Part shown: positions 16,282-24,304 of the stretch, one piece after another
How the letters are laid out: each line of letters starts with the position of its first letter
Position numbering within the stretch: position 1 is the stretch's first letter
Assembly (NCBI GenBank): GCA_964455285.1
Contig: CAYVVG010000008.1
Span: 1 to 64,000 of the forward strand
Origin: CAIVAT01 sp964455285
Lineage (GTDB): Bacteria; Bacteroidota; Bacteroidia; Bacteroidales; FEN-979
Reading direction: 5' to 3'
Length of the DNA: 64,000 nt
Notes under the pieces: model-generated
Database searches by the model: none
What the model saw: the letters and a program-made list of their open reading frames with translations, nothing else
Told to the model about the DNA's origin: nothing
Program-made: the position numbers and the translations under genes

Positions 16282-17112
16282 TCAAAGATCTCTCCGGACC
16301 AGTACCCAGTAAACGATCCCGATCATCAGCACGGCATAGCCTACCGGGATCAGCGCGCCCGGCAGGGTGACGCTGTTTTGAAGGTTCAGGCCCATTACCT
16401 GTTTCAGCACAGGGATGGCAGGATATTCGGTGATGCTGACCATGGTGTTCACCGGCAGGTATTTATAGACCGAATTTTCAGGGACAAGCGGGCTTTTCAG
16501 GAAATAATAGACGATCGGCTCGATGATGAGTGCATACAAGGTAAAGATGGCGATCGACAGTCCTGTGTTCCGCAACAGAAAACCGCAGAAAAGCGCGAAT
16601 ACCTGGAAAGTAAGCATCGTGAGGAAGAAACCGGCCATGAACACGATCTTTTGTGTGATCATCCCGGCCGACGCTTCCGCCGTGTTGGAGATCCCGAGGA
16701 TCAGTGTCCCTGCGGTTAGAAGCACCGACATGACCGCTGAAAAGATCAGGATGATCATCAGTTTCGATGCCAGGAGTTCTCCCTTGCTCAGGCCGTTGAT
16801 CACATTCTGGCGGATCGTTTTGAATGTGAATTCATTGGTTATCAGGATCATGATCACAATGGCCGGGAAAATAAGCACGTAACGGATCGTGGCGAAGAAC
16901 GCGATATTCTGCCAGATCCACGGGAAAAAATAGATCGTCACGTGTGGCAGGGGGATGGGCGTATGGCTGTTGATATTGTCGATCATCTGGTTGATCATGA
17001 ATTCCGCCATCAGCAGGCCCAGGATCAGAAAAAGGAAGTAGAGCCCGGTAAGGATCCAGAAGATCCTGTATGTCAGAATTTTTCTGAATTCGATGCGCAG
17101 CAGTCGGTTCAT
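16282..17112 (-). CDS. ABC transporter permease (ABC-2 type)
   Basis: A 276-residue membrane protein with about six hydrophobic segments (FWILTGLYFLFLILGLLMAEF, IRYVLIFPAIVIMILI, LMIILIFSAVMSVLLTAGTLI and others). It has the look of an ABC-2 permease of the drug or lipid export type. Its start overlaps the end of the ATPase gene by 4 bases (17109-17112), so the two are translationally coupled and should form one transporter. The substrate is unknown. It is the last gene of the dnaA-led minus-strand run. Confidence 0.85.
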   Translation of the reverse strand: MNRLLRIEFRKILTYRIFWILTGLYFLFLILGLLMAEFMINQMIDNINSHTPIPLPHVTIYFFPWIWQNIAFFATIRYVLIFPAIVIMILITNEFTFKTIRQNVINGLSKGELLASKLMIILIFSAVMSVLLTAGTLILGISNTAEASAGMITQKIVFMAGFFLTMLTFQVFALFCGFLLRNTGLSIAIFTLYALIIEPIVYYFLKSPLVPENSVYKYLPVNTMVSITEYPAIPVLKQVMGLNLQNSVTLPGALIPVGYAVLMIGIVYWVLVRRDL

Positions 17113-18005
17113 TTTTCGTGGTCTAACAGTTCAAGAAAATGTTGTTCCAGGCTTCGTTTGCGTTCTGCCAGGTGTGTAAGGATGATGCCCTGGCTGAAAA
17201 AATACCGGTTGAGCTCAGCCGGATCAACGGTTTGGCTGAACCAAACCTGGACTCTCTCCTCGCCGGGGGTGACCGACTGGAAGTGGGGATGGGACCGGAC
17301 CGCCTTGATCAGCGTTTCGATGGGCCGGGCAGCCATTTCGAAGGAGTCGGAGACCGCCAGAACCTCGCTCACATTCCCGTCGAAGAGTTTGCGGCCTTTG
17401 CTCAGCACGGCAACGTGGCTGCATATCTTCTGTACCTCGTCGAGCAGGTGCGAAGCCATGATGATGGTGGTGCCCTGGGCGGCCACCTGCTGCACCAGCG
17501 TGCGGATATGAGCAATTCCCTGGGGATCGAGACCGTTGGTGGGTTCGTCGAGGATCAGCACTTCGGGGTTTCCCAGCAGGGCCGAAGCGACGGCCAGGCG
17601 CTGCTTCATGCCAAAGGAGAAGGTGCGGAAACGCGAGTTCCGGCGTTCATGCAGGCCGGTGAGGGTCAGAACGCGGTCGATGTCGCCGAAGCCGATCTCC
17701 TTCACATCACCCACGATCTTCAGGTTGTCGACCGCGGTCAGGTAAGGAAAGAAGTTGGGGCTTTCGATGACACTTCCGATCCGTTTCCTTGTCGCGGGTG
17801 AGGGTTTAAGCCCGAACCACTCAAAAGTGCCGCTGTCGGCCCGGATCAGTTCCAGGATCGTGCTGAGGGTGGTGGTCTTGCCGCTTCCGTTAGGGCCGAG
17901 AATGCCAAAGACCTGGCCGCGACGCACTTCAAACGAAAGGTCGCAAACGGCCCTGATCTTCCCGTAACGCTTTGAAAGGCCGTTAATTGAAAGTACTTTT
18001 TCCAA
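17109..18005 (-). CDS. ABC transporter ATP-binding protein
   Basis: A 298-residue ABC ATPase. It has Walker A GPNGSGKTTT near residues 38-47, the signature FSFGMKQRLAVA, Walker B LILDEPTNGLDP and the switch ASHLLDEV, followed by a C-terminal extension of about 80 residues as in CcmA/NatA-type exporters. The start is TTG at 18005, 29 bases after the RsmI-type gene's stop; no ATG is available in this frame before MEKVLSINGLSKRYG. It pairs with the permease that overlaps its 3' end. Confidence 0.92.
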   Translation of the reverse strand: MEKVLSINGLSKRYGKIRAVCDLSFEVRRGQVFGILGPNGSGKTTTLSTILELIRADSGTFEWFGLKPSPATRKRIGSVIESPNFFPYLTAVDNLKIVGDVKEIGFGDIDRVLTLTGLHERRNSRFRTFSFGMKQRLAVASALLGNPEVLILDEPTNGLDPQGIAHIRTLVQQVAAQGTTIIMASHLLDEVQKICSHVAVLSKGRKLFDGNVSEVLAVSDSFEMAARPIETLIKAVRSHPHFQSVTPGEERVQVWFSQTVDPAELNRYFFSQGIILTHLAERKRSLEQHFLELLDHEK

Positions 18006-18033
18006 TGTTGAAAACGGGATTAGTGTGGATAGC

Positions 18034-18741
18034 TCAGTGATAGAGAAGAAAGATGGCCGGCACCTTATGGATGTCGGGCCGGCACTGTTTCCACTCTTCC
18101 ATCGTTAAGGTGCGGATGAATTCGTTATTACCCGTGATACCGGCTGCGATGCATAAGCGCATCGAAGGCCGGCAGGTTTTGATGAGGGCCTCGAACAACG
18201 CGAGGTTTCGATAGGGCGTTTCGATGATGATCTGCGTCTGGTCTTTCCCGTCGATCTCCCGCTCCAGTTCCCGGATCTTCCGGGTCAGCTGCGACTTGTC
18301 GGCTGGCAGGTACCCGTTAAACGCGAACCGCTGTCCGTTGAAGCCCGATGCAGCCAGCGCCAGCAGGAGCGAGGAAGGCCCTGTGAGGGGGACGACACGG
18401 ATGCCTGTTGCCCGGGCGCTCTCCACGATCATCGCTCCGGGGTCGGCCACACAGGGCATGCCGGCTTCCGACAGCAGGCCTGTATCTTCGCCCTGTTCAA
18501 GACCTTCCAGGCATTCGGCCAGGTCTTCGGGGCCCGAGTGCTCATTGTACCGGATGAACGAAAGGTCATTCACCGGGGTGGAAATGCCGGCACGGATCAA
18601 GAATCGCCGGGCGGTCCGTTCCTCCTCGACGATGAACCGGCGGAGCCTCCGGACCACACCGAGGGTCCCTTCCGGAAGTACTGCGGAGGGCGGTCCGTCG
18701 GCCAACGGGGTGGGTATCAGGTATAGAGTGCCTGTCGTCAT
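18034..18741 (-). CDS. RsmI-family SAM-dependent methyltransferase
   Basis: A 235-residue member of the tetrapyrrole/RsmI methylase fold. Known relatives methylate the 2'-OH of C1402 in 16S rRNA. Visible signs are LYLIPTPLAD at the N-terminus, the SAM-site stretch LLSEAGMPCVADPGA, TGPSSLLLALAASGF and FNGYLP. It is shorter and more divergent than E. coli RsmI; many Bacteroidota carry such a second copy, so the exact target is uncertain. The start at 18741 (MTTGTLYLIP) was preferred to one at 18774, which would run into the dehydratase gene. The gap to that gene's stop is 4 bases. Confidence 0.82.
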   Translation of the reverse strand: MTTGTLYLIPTPLADGPPSAVLPEGTLGVVRRLRRFIVEEERTARRFLIRAGISTPVNDLSFIRYNEHSGPEDLAECLEGLEQGEDTGLLSEAGMPCVADPGAMIVESARATGIRVVPLTGPSSLLLALAASGFNGQRFAFNGYLPADKSQLTRKIRELEREIDGKDQTQIIIETPYRNLALFEALIKTCRPSMRLCIAAGITGNNEFIRTLTMEEWKQCRPDIHKVPAIFLLYH

Positions 18742-18745
18742 GATC

Positions 18746-19699
18746 CTACCAGGGTAAATGATCCAGGTCGACATTGCCGCCGGACAGGATAATGCCGATC
18801 CGTTGTCCGCGGGTCTCTACCTTCCCTTCCATCAGCGCGGCCAGGGGGACGGCCGACGAAGGTTCTGTCAGTATCTTCATCCGTTCCCAAAGATATCGCA
18901 TGGCCTGAACAATACCCTCTTCCGTAACCGTCACGATGTCGCTGACATGTTGGAGGATGATGGGAAAGGTCAGGCTGCCAAGCGAAGTCCGCAGTCCGTC
19001 GGCGATCGTGTCGGGGGCGACCGATGGCACAAATTCCCTCCGATGGAAAGAAAGGAAGGCGTCGTTGGCTTTTTCCGGTTCCGCCGCGATCACGCGGGCT
19101 TCCGGCATGAAATGGCGGACTGCCAGTGCAGTTCCGCTGAGCAGTCCACCGCCTCCGACGGGAGCCATCACCCTGTCAAGCCGCGGGACTTCGCCGATCA
19201 GTTCCAGGGCGGCAGTTGCCTGCCCGGCGATAATGCGAAGGTCGTTATAGGGGTGTATCTCCATGGCTCCGGTGGCCGCAATCACCCGGGCCAGGGTCGT
19301 TTCCCGGGCTTCGAGGGTGGGTTCGCATAAGGTGATCCTGCCCCCGTACTCCTCAACGGCAGCGATCTTCACCCGTGACGAGTTGGAGGGCATGACCAGG
19401 TAAGCCGATGTGCCGGCCAGGGAGGCGGCCCTGGCCAGGGCCTGCGCGTGATTGCCCGACGAATGGGTCGCCACACCCCGGGCCAGCTGGTCACGGGTAA
19501 GGGAAAGCACGGCATTGGTTGCCCCGCGTGATTTGAATGCACCGGCTTTCTGGAAGTTCTCACATTTGAAGAAGATCTCCGCCCCGAACCGCCGGTTAAG
19601 GGTCTCTGACGTGAGAACCGGTGTATGGTTGACCGAAGGCCGGATCCGTGCGGCGGCTTCGAGGATCGTTGCGGCACCGATGGGGGGGAGGTCATTCAT
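18746..19699 (-). CDS. PLP-dependent serine/threonine dehydratase family protein
   Basis: A 317-residue fold-type II pyridoxal-phosphate enzyme. It has the Schiff-base lysine in CENFQKAGAFKSRGA, the SSGNHAQA substrate loop, the glycine-rich VGGGGLLSG phosphate cup and SGGNVD near the end. It lacks the C-terminal ACT domain of biosynthetic threonine deaminase, so it may be a catabolic threonine dehydratase, a serine racemase or a hydroxyaspartate ammonia-lyase; sequence alone does not decide. The ATG at 19699 overlaps the phosphatase stop by 8 bases. A longer frame to 19837 would lie inside that gene and is not credible. Confidence 0.88.
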   Translation of the reverse strand: MNDLPPIGAATILEAAARIRPSVNHTPVLTSETLNRRFGAEIFFKCENFQKAGAFKSRGATNAVLSLTRDQLARGVATHSSGNHAQALARAASLAGTSAYLVMPSNSSRVKIAAVEEYGGRITLCEPTLEARETTLARVIAATGAMEIHPYNDLRIIAGQATAALELIGEVPRLDRVMAPVGGGGLLSGTALAVRHFMPEARVIAAEPEKANDAFLSFHRREFVPSVAPDTIADGLRTSLGSLTFPIILQHVSDIVTVTEEGIVQAMRYLWERMKILTEPSSAVPLAALMEGKVETRGQRIGIILSGGNVDLDHLPW

Positions 19700-20171
19700 G
19701 AGGATGTGCGCCGAGGGAAAGTTCTTCCCGTATCTTTCCGCAGGCCAGGTCGAGTTGACGAAATACTTTCTCGAATGCCTCCATGTCGTGATACCAGGGA
19801 TCTTCCACTCCGAGGTTCCGGCCCGGGTAGACGACATTCATCAGGTAATCGATCTTTTCGCGTTCCTCCCGGGTGGAAGCGGCCCGGATGAGGCGATTGA
19901 AATGGGAACTGTCCATGGCGTAAATCCGGTCGAAACGGTCGAAGTCCTCCCGTCGGAAGAGCCGTGCCCGGTGGGTCGAGATATCGATGCCCCGTTTGGC
20001 GGCCACCTTCTGGGCGCGTGGATCGGGTGTGTCGCCGACATGAAACGATTCGAAACCGCAGGAGTCAATGTCGGCGGTGATGCCGCATTGTGCCAGTTTT
20101 TCCCGCAGGATGCCTTCGGCAAGCGGCGACCGGCATATGTTACCGGTACATACGAACAGGATGCTGATCAA
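19692..20171 (-). CDS. Low-molecular-weight protein-tyrosine phosphatase
   Basis: A 159-residue cytoplasmic phosphatase that hydrolyses phosphotyrosine. The catalytic P-loop CTGNICRSP starts at Cys8 (C-x5-R, Arg14). The general acid lies in the DPW motif (VEDPWYHD) about 120 residues on. Both are intact, so it should be active. It follows dnaA by 15 bases and overlaps the dehydratase gene by 8. Relatives regulate polysaccharide export through tyrosine kinases, but no such kinase is in the window. The dnaA-phosphatase pairing recurs in Bacteroidota (recalled, not searched). Confidence 0.93.
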   Translation of the reverse strand: MISILFVCTGNICRSPLAEGILREKLAQCGITADIDSCGFESFHVGDTPDPRAQKVAAKRGIDISTHRARLFRREDFDRFDRIYAMDSSHFNRLIRAASTREEREKIDYLMNVVYPGRNLGVEDPWYHDMEAFEKVFRQLDLACGKIREELSLGAHPHE

Positions 20172-20186
20172 GCGGTGCGAGATTCG

Positions 20187-21623
20187 TTAGATTTTGATCC
20201 TTTTATCCAGTTCTTCCACGAACTGGCGGAACTGTTTGTCGGTCTCAACCAGGTTGTTGACCGTACGGCAGGCATGCAGCACAGTGGCGTGGTCTTTATT
20301 CCCGCAGTGCAGGCCGATGCTGGCCAGCGACGATTTGGTATGCTTTTTCGAGAAGTACATGGAAAGCTGCCGTGCCTGAACGATCTCGCGTTTCCGGGTC
20401 TTGGAGTAGATCATATCGACCGGAATGTTGAAGAACTCGCACACGACCTTCTGAATGTAGTCGATGGAGACTTCGCGGGAGGTGTTCTTCACGAACTTGT
20501 CGATCATCTGCTTGGCCAGGTCGAGCGTGATGGTCTTTTTATTGAGCGACGACTGTGCCAGCAGGCTGATCAGGGCTCCTTCGAGTTCGCGGATGTTGGT
20601 GTTGATGTTGTAAGCGATGTATTCGATCACTTCGGCCGGGATCTCGATCCCGTCGTTGTATAATTTTTTGTGCAGGATGGCCATCCGGGTCTCGAGGTCG
20701 GGTACCTGCAGGTCGGCCGACAAGCCCCACTTGAACCGGGACAGGAGGCGGGGTTCGATGCCCTTCATTTCCACCGGTGGCTTATCGGAGGTGAGGATGA
20801 TCTGGTTGCTCTTTTGGTGCAGGTGGTTGAAAATATGGAAGAAGACATCCTGGGTCTTCTCCTTTCCGGCCAGGTTGTGGATGTCGTCGAGGATCAGCAC
20901 GTCGATCATCTGGTAGAAATGGATGAAATCGTTCTGGTTGTTGTTCCTGACGGAATCGATGAACTGGTTGGTGAACTGGTCGGTCGTTACATAAAGGACC
21001 GTCTTCTCGGGAAAATTGTTCTTTACCTGCAGCCCGATGGCATGCGAAAGGTGGGTCTTACCCAGCCCCGTGACACTATATATAAGGAGTGGGTTGAAAG
21101 CGGTTTTGCCCGGGTTGCCGGCAATGGCAAAACCAGCCGAGCGGGCCAGCCGGTTGCAGTCGCCTTCGATGAAATTTTCGAAAGAGTAGCTCTCGATAAG
21201 CTGGCTGTTGATCTTGATCTTCTTCAACCCGGGAATGATGAAGGGATTCGGGATCTCCTTGGAGGCGCCTCTGTTCAGATCGATGGGCATGGACACGGGT
21301 TGATTTACAGTTGCTTTCTTTTCACCTGTGGGCACATGGATCGTATAAGGACCCGGTTCGGTGTCGCTGTTGTCGACAATGATGCTGTATTCCAGCCTTC
21401 CTTCATTTCCGAGTTCCTTCCGGATCGTTTTCTTAAGCAATCCGATGTAATGCTCCTCGAGCCACTCATAAAAAAACTGGCTCGGGACCTGTATGGTCAG
21501 AACATGGTCCTGCAAACGGATGGCTTTTATCGGAAGAAACCATGTTTTGAAACTCTGGTAGTTGATATTATCTTTAATAACCTTCAGGCAATTTCCCCAA
21601 ACTTCAACTGCGCTCTTTTCCAT
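20187..21623 (-). CDS. dnaA: Chromosomal replication initiator protein DnaA
   Basis: DnaA binds the replication origin and opens it. The 478-residue protein has the N-terminal domain I (VWGNCLKVIKDNINYQSFKTW), a short linker, the AAA+ domain from about 145 and the C-terminal helix-turn-helix with signature GNKDHATVLHACRTV. Walker B is VLILDDIHNL. The P-loop reads SVTGLGKT (183-190), so the usual first glycine is a serine while Gly188, Lys189 and Thr190 remain. The gene opens a minus-strand run of phosphatase, dehydratase, methyltransferase and ABC transporter. Upstream lie 349 gene-free bases, partly very AT-rich, without recognisable DnaA boxes. Confidence 0.96.
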   Translation of the reverse strand: MEKSAVEVWGNCLKVIKDNINYQSFKTWFLPIKAIRLQDHVLTIQVPSQFFYEWLEEHYIGLLKKTIRKELGNEGRLEYSIIVDNSDTEPGPYTIHVPTGEKKATVNQPVSMPIDLNRGASKEIPNPFIIPGLKKIKINSQLIESYSFENFIEGDCNRLARSAGFAIAGNPGKTAFNPLLIYSVTGLGKTHLSHAIGLQVKNNFPEKTVLYVTTDQFTNQFIDSVRNNNQNDFIHFYQMIDVLILDDIHNLAGKEKTQDVFFHIFNHLHQKSNQIILTSDKPPVEMKGIEPRLLSRFKWGLSADLQVPDLETRMAILHKKLYNDGIEIPAEVIEYIAYNINTNIRELEGALISLLAQSSLNKKTITLDLAKQMIDKFVKNTSREVSIDYIQKVVCEFFNIPVDMIYSKTRKREIVQARQLSMYFSKKHTKSSLASIGLHCGNKDHATVLHACRTVNNLVETDKQFRQFVEELDKRIKI

Positions 21624-21972
21624 TAACTGATCGATCCTGAGTAGTTAAACTGTTCTTTTGCATCTTAATGATTTTCAAGCTATTGGGATTTGCCTGCAAG
21701 CGAAAATCCCCCGTTGAAGGGCTGTCGTATTTAATTAACAAATGTTTGAAAAAAAAGTGAATAAAAAAAACATTTTACCCTTGATTAATAAAATATTTTG
21801 TCTTAACAGAAATGCGCCCCTCACCGGAGGACGCGAGAAACGACTGTATCTGATAGCAAGCGATCTTTCAGCAAGTTGAACCTTGTCATGGCACAGTTCG
21901 GGACGGTTGTTTGGAATATTTCCATATAAGGTCGATCTTATCAATCAAATACTTAGCATTCAATCCGGGATC
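21624..21972. other. Gene-free region upstream of dnaA
   Basis: A 349-base stretch between the dnaA start and the yigZ end. A 7-bp-stem hairpin, GGGATTT/AAATCCC, lies at 21685-21710, within the likely dnaA leader. From about 21730 to 21800 the sequence is strongly AT-rich (poly-A runs, ATTAATAAAATATTTTG). No TTATCCACA-type DnaA boxes and no good TAnnTTTG promoter were found on either strand. A 69-codon minus-strand frame here has no recognisable features and is not called. Confidence 0.6.
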
Positions 21973-22623
21973 TTAATTGTTATACGGACTTGATATAAAT
22001 TGTGAACCGTCGGGTTCCGTCCGGGTCAGTGTGATGCTGCGCAACTTCGCGAAGCGGCTCCCGACCCGTTCTGCAAGTCCCTGCCTGATGCTGAAGCCGA
22101 TCATGCACCGATCGGAGGCCTCCTGCCCGGAGATCCGGGCCCCTTCTTCCTTGAGGATCCTCATGACTTCGTTCATCAGCGGGTATCCGAATTCGACCCG
22201 GTAGTGGTTTCTGAGCACCTTTTCGACAACTGTCGCCTGCTCGAGTGCTTCGCGCGCCGCCGTTCTGTAAGCATGGATCAATCCGGGAACACCCAGTTTG
22301 GTTCCTCCGAAGTACCGGATCACCACCACCAGCGTGTCGGAGATCCCCTTCGACAACAACTGGCCATAAATGGGTTTTCCGGCCGACCCCGAAGGTTCCC
22401 CGTCGTCGTTAAACCGGTAAATCCCTCCGCCGGGGCCCAGCCGGTAAGCGAAGCAATGATGGTTGGCATCGTGGTAGGCCTTCCGCAGTTCGTCCAACCG
22501 GGCCTTCACCTCCTCCTCCGACTCCACGGGCAACGCCACTCCGATGAATTTGCTGGCCCGGTCGCGGAACACTCCGCGCGACTCCGACCCAATCGACAAA
22601 TATGAATCTCCCGGCGTCTGCAT
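21973..22623 (-). CDS. YigZ/IMPACT family protein
   Basis: A 216-residue UPF0029 (IMPACT) family protein. The N-terminal domain contains FIGVALPVESEEEVKARLDELRKAYHDANHHCFAYRLG, and the family motif FNDDGEPSGSAGKPI (about residues 73-87) is intact. The C-terminal part has the DUF1949-like fold. In E. coli this is a non-essential protein of uncertain role; relatives in eukaryotes regulate translation under amino-acid stress. The start ATG at 22623 lies only 5 bases beyond a TATCTTCG box, so the mRNA may be leaderless. prmC diverges from the same 34-base gap. Confidence 0.9.
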   Translation of the reverse strand: MQTPGDSYLSIGSESRGVFRDRASKFIGVALPVESEEEVKARLDELRKAYHDANHHCFAYRLGPGGGIYRFNDDGEPSGSAGKPIYGQLLSKGISDTLVVVIRYFGGTKLGVPGLIHAYRTAAREALEQATVVEKVLRNHYRVEFGYPLMNEVMRILKEEGARISGQEASDRCMIGFSIRQGLAERVGSRFAKLRSITLTRTEPDGSQFISSPYNN

Positions 22624-22628
22624 CGCAG

Positions 22629-22636
22629 CGAAGATA
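22629..22636 (-). promoter_or_regulatory. -7 box of the yigZ promoter
   Basis: The minus strand reads TATCTTCG, one base from TAnnTTTG, ending 5 bases before the yigZ ATG. The predicted transcript starts at or next to the start codon. Confidence 0.45.
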
Positions 22637-22645
22637 CTTTTATTT

Positions 22646-22653
22646 TACCTTCG
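22646..22653 (+). promoter_or_regulatory. -7 box of the prmC promoter
   Basis: TACCTTCG, one base from TAnnTTTG, ends 4 bases before the prmC ATG at 22658. It is back to back with the yigZ box. Confidence 0.45.
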
Positions 22654-22657
22654 CCGC

Positions 22658-23536
22658 ATGGATACCGGTGCCCGAAATGTCAGAAAAATGGTTGGCAGTT
22701 TCCGCCAGCGTCTGGCGGGCATCCATTCGGACCGGGAGATCATCCAGTTTCTTTACCTGCTGTTTGAAAAGTGGATGGGTTGGCCGAAGGCTGAGGTCCA
22801 CCTGCACTACGACCTGGTGCCGGGTCGCAGGGAACAGGATCTTTTCGAGGATGCCTTGTCGCGGCTGGAAAAGGGAGTCCCGGTGCAATACGTACTGGGA
22901 GAGGCGGCTTTCGACGGTTACACGCTCCTGGTCGATCCCCGCGTCCTCATTCCCCGGCCTGAAACCGGGGAACTCTGCGACCTGGTGCGCGGCGACCTGG
23001 CCGGTTCGGCCAACGCATCCCTTTCCATCCTCGATGTGGGCACCGGTTCAGGTTGCATCGCACTCTCGATGGCACGCAGTTTTCCCGGGGCATCCGTGAC
23101 AGGTGCCGACATCGACCCCGGAGCCCTGGCCGTCGCCGCAGGGAACGCCTCCCTGAGCCCGAACCCGGTGACGTTCATCAGGGCCGACATCCTGGACCCG
23201 GCCTGCAACAGCCTGCGCGGCCCTTACCACCTGATCATCAGCAATCCGCCCTACGTGCCGGAATCGGAGCGCGAAGAGCTGCAGAGAACGGTCGTCGGTT
23301 ACGAACCGGGTCATGCCCTCTTCGTTCCCGACGACGACCCTGTTCTTTTTTACCGGGCTTTGGCCTCCTTCTCAGCCGGACACCTTTTCCCGGGAGGCTG
23401 GCTTTTTCTCGAGATCCACGAACGGTTCGGAAGTGAGGTTGTGGCTGTGGTAACGGCAGCCGGATTGACGGAGGTGAGGATCCGAAAGGATTTTCAGGGG
23501 AAAGACCGGTTTGTCAGCGCACGAATGCCCGGATAA
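22658..23536 (+). CDS. prmC: Peptide chain release factor N5-glutamine methyltransferase
   Basis: PrmC methylates the glutamine of the GGQ motif in release factors RF1 and RF2, aiding translation termination. The 292-residue protein has the helical N-terminal domain, PVQYVLGEAAFDG, LIPRPETGEL, the SAM loop LDVGTGSGCIALSMA and the catalytic NPPYVPESE motif (NPPY). The frame is open upstream to 22544, inside yigZ, but the ATG at 22658 (MDTGARNVRKMV) fits both the family length and the promoter box ending at 22653. Confidence 0.94.
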   Translation: MDTGARNVRKMVGSFRQRLAGIHSDREIIQFLYLLFEKWMGWPKAEVHLHYDLVPGRREQDLFEDALSRLEKGVPVQYVLGEAAFDGYTLLVDPRVLIPRPETGELCDLVRGDLAGSANASLSILDVGTGSGCIALSMARSFPGASVTGADIDPGALAVAAGNASLSPNPVTFIRADILDPACNSLRGPYHLIISNPPYVPESEREELQRTVVGYEPGHALFVPDDDPVLFYRALASFSAGHLFPGGWLFLEIHERFGSEVVAVVTAAGLTEVRIRKDFQGKDRFVSARMPG

Positions 23537-23544
23537 GTCCTGGT

Positions 23545-24228
23545 TTACCCGATGCCGCCACCGGGATAGCGATTGCCGAACAGGATCGTACCCAGGCGCA
23601 CCAGGGTGCTGCCTTCTTCGACCGCGATCAGGTAATCGCCCGACATTCCCATCGACACGGTGCGAAAGGATCCCTCCCCGGGGAAAAACTCATCGCGGAA
23701 TTCGCGGAAATAAACGGCGAGTTGCCTGCATTCCTGCCGGATCAGCCCGGAATCGCCGGTAAAACTGTTCATCCCCATCACACCTGTGATGCGGATGTGC
23801 TCCAGGGTGCGGAACTCAGGAGAGGAGAGAAGCTCGCGGGCTTCGCAGGCCGAAAGTCCGAACTTGGTCTCTTCGGTGGCGATGTGGAACTGAAGCAGGC
23901 AGTCTATCCTGCGGCGGTTCTTCCCGGCTTCCCGGTCGACCGCTTTAAGCAGGCTGAGGCTGTCGATGCTGTGGATCAACGTGATGAACGGGGCAATTTG
24001 CCTGATCTTGTTTGATTGCAGGTGCCCGATGAAATGCCATTCGATGTCGGATGGGAGGGAGGGACGCTTTGCAACCAGTTCCTGGACCTTGTTCTCGCCG
24101 AAAATCCGCTGGCCGGCGTCGTATGCCTCCCGGATGACCGTCACCGGCTGGGTTTTCGACACGGCCACCATCTCCACCCGGGCCGGCAGCGACCGGCGCA
24201 AATTACGGATGTTTTCGGCAACGGACAT
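23545..24228 (-). CDS. YggS/PLPBP family pyridoxal-phosphate-binding protein
   Basis: A 227-residue cytoplasmic protein of the family that keeps pyridoxal phosphate balanced in the cell. The N-terminal VEMVAVSKTQPV holds the PLP lysine. WHFIGHLQSNKIRQI and the C-terminal SMGMSGDYLIAVEEGSTLVRLGTILFG are diagnostic of the family. MSVAENIRNLRRSL at 24228 is taken as start. An ATG at 24246 would lie almost on the predicted transcription start, and the frame from 24384 overlaps the divergent gene. Its promoter overlaps an inverted repeat shared with the LTA-synthase-like gene. Confidence 0.9.
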   Translation of the reverse strand: MSVAENIRNLRRSLPARVEMVAVSKTQPVTVIREAYDAGQRIFGENKVQELVAKRPSLPSDIEWHFIGHLQSNKIRQIAPFITLIHSIDSLSLLKAVDREAGKNRRRIDCLLQFHIATEETKFGLSACEARELLSSPEFRTLEHIRITGVMGMNSFTGDSGLIRQECRQLAVYFREFRDEFFPGEGSFRTVSMGMSGDYLIAVEEGSTLVRLGTILFGNRYPGGGIG

Positions 24229-24248
24229 GGGAGGGTGGTTTATCATGA

Positions 24249-24281
24249 CAAAAGTACGGTTTTGACCGTACGTCGCTGCAA
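24249..24281 (-). promoter_or_regulatory. Promoter of the yggS-like gene
   Basis: On the minus strand, -7 TACTTTTG (24249-24256) and -33 TTG (24279-24281) are separated by 22 bases. The -7 box overlaps the left arm of the inverted repeat at 24254-24271. Confidence 0.5.
24254..24271. promoter_or_regulatory. Inverted repeat over two divergent promoters
   Basis: GTACGGT (24254-24260) and ACCGTAC (24265-24271) form a perfect 7-bp inverted repeat around TTTG. It overlaps the -7 box of the minus-strand promoter and the -33 element of the plus-strand promoter. Symmetry and position suggest an operator for a dimeric regulator of both genes. Confidence 0.45.
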
Positions 24282-24291
24282 CGTACCTTTG
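24261..24291 (+). promoter_or_regulatory. Promoter of the LTA-synthase-like gene
   Basis: A -33 TTTG (24261-24264) and -7 TACCTTTG (24284-24291) are 19 bases apart, close to the ideal Bacteroidota promoter. The ATG follows 13 bases later. Confidence 0.65.
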
Positions 24292-24304
24292 CATTTTTTC
24301 CGGG

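Noticed and set aside
18746..19837. Longer start (19837) for the serine/threonine dehydratase
   Set aside because: The extra N-terminal residues come from a different frame of the phosphatase gene and do not match the family; the ATG at 19699 fits.
21735..21944. 69-codon minus-strand frame upstream of dnaA
   Set aside because: No motif, no promoter and a sequence biased by the AT-rich tract.
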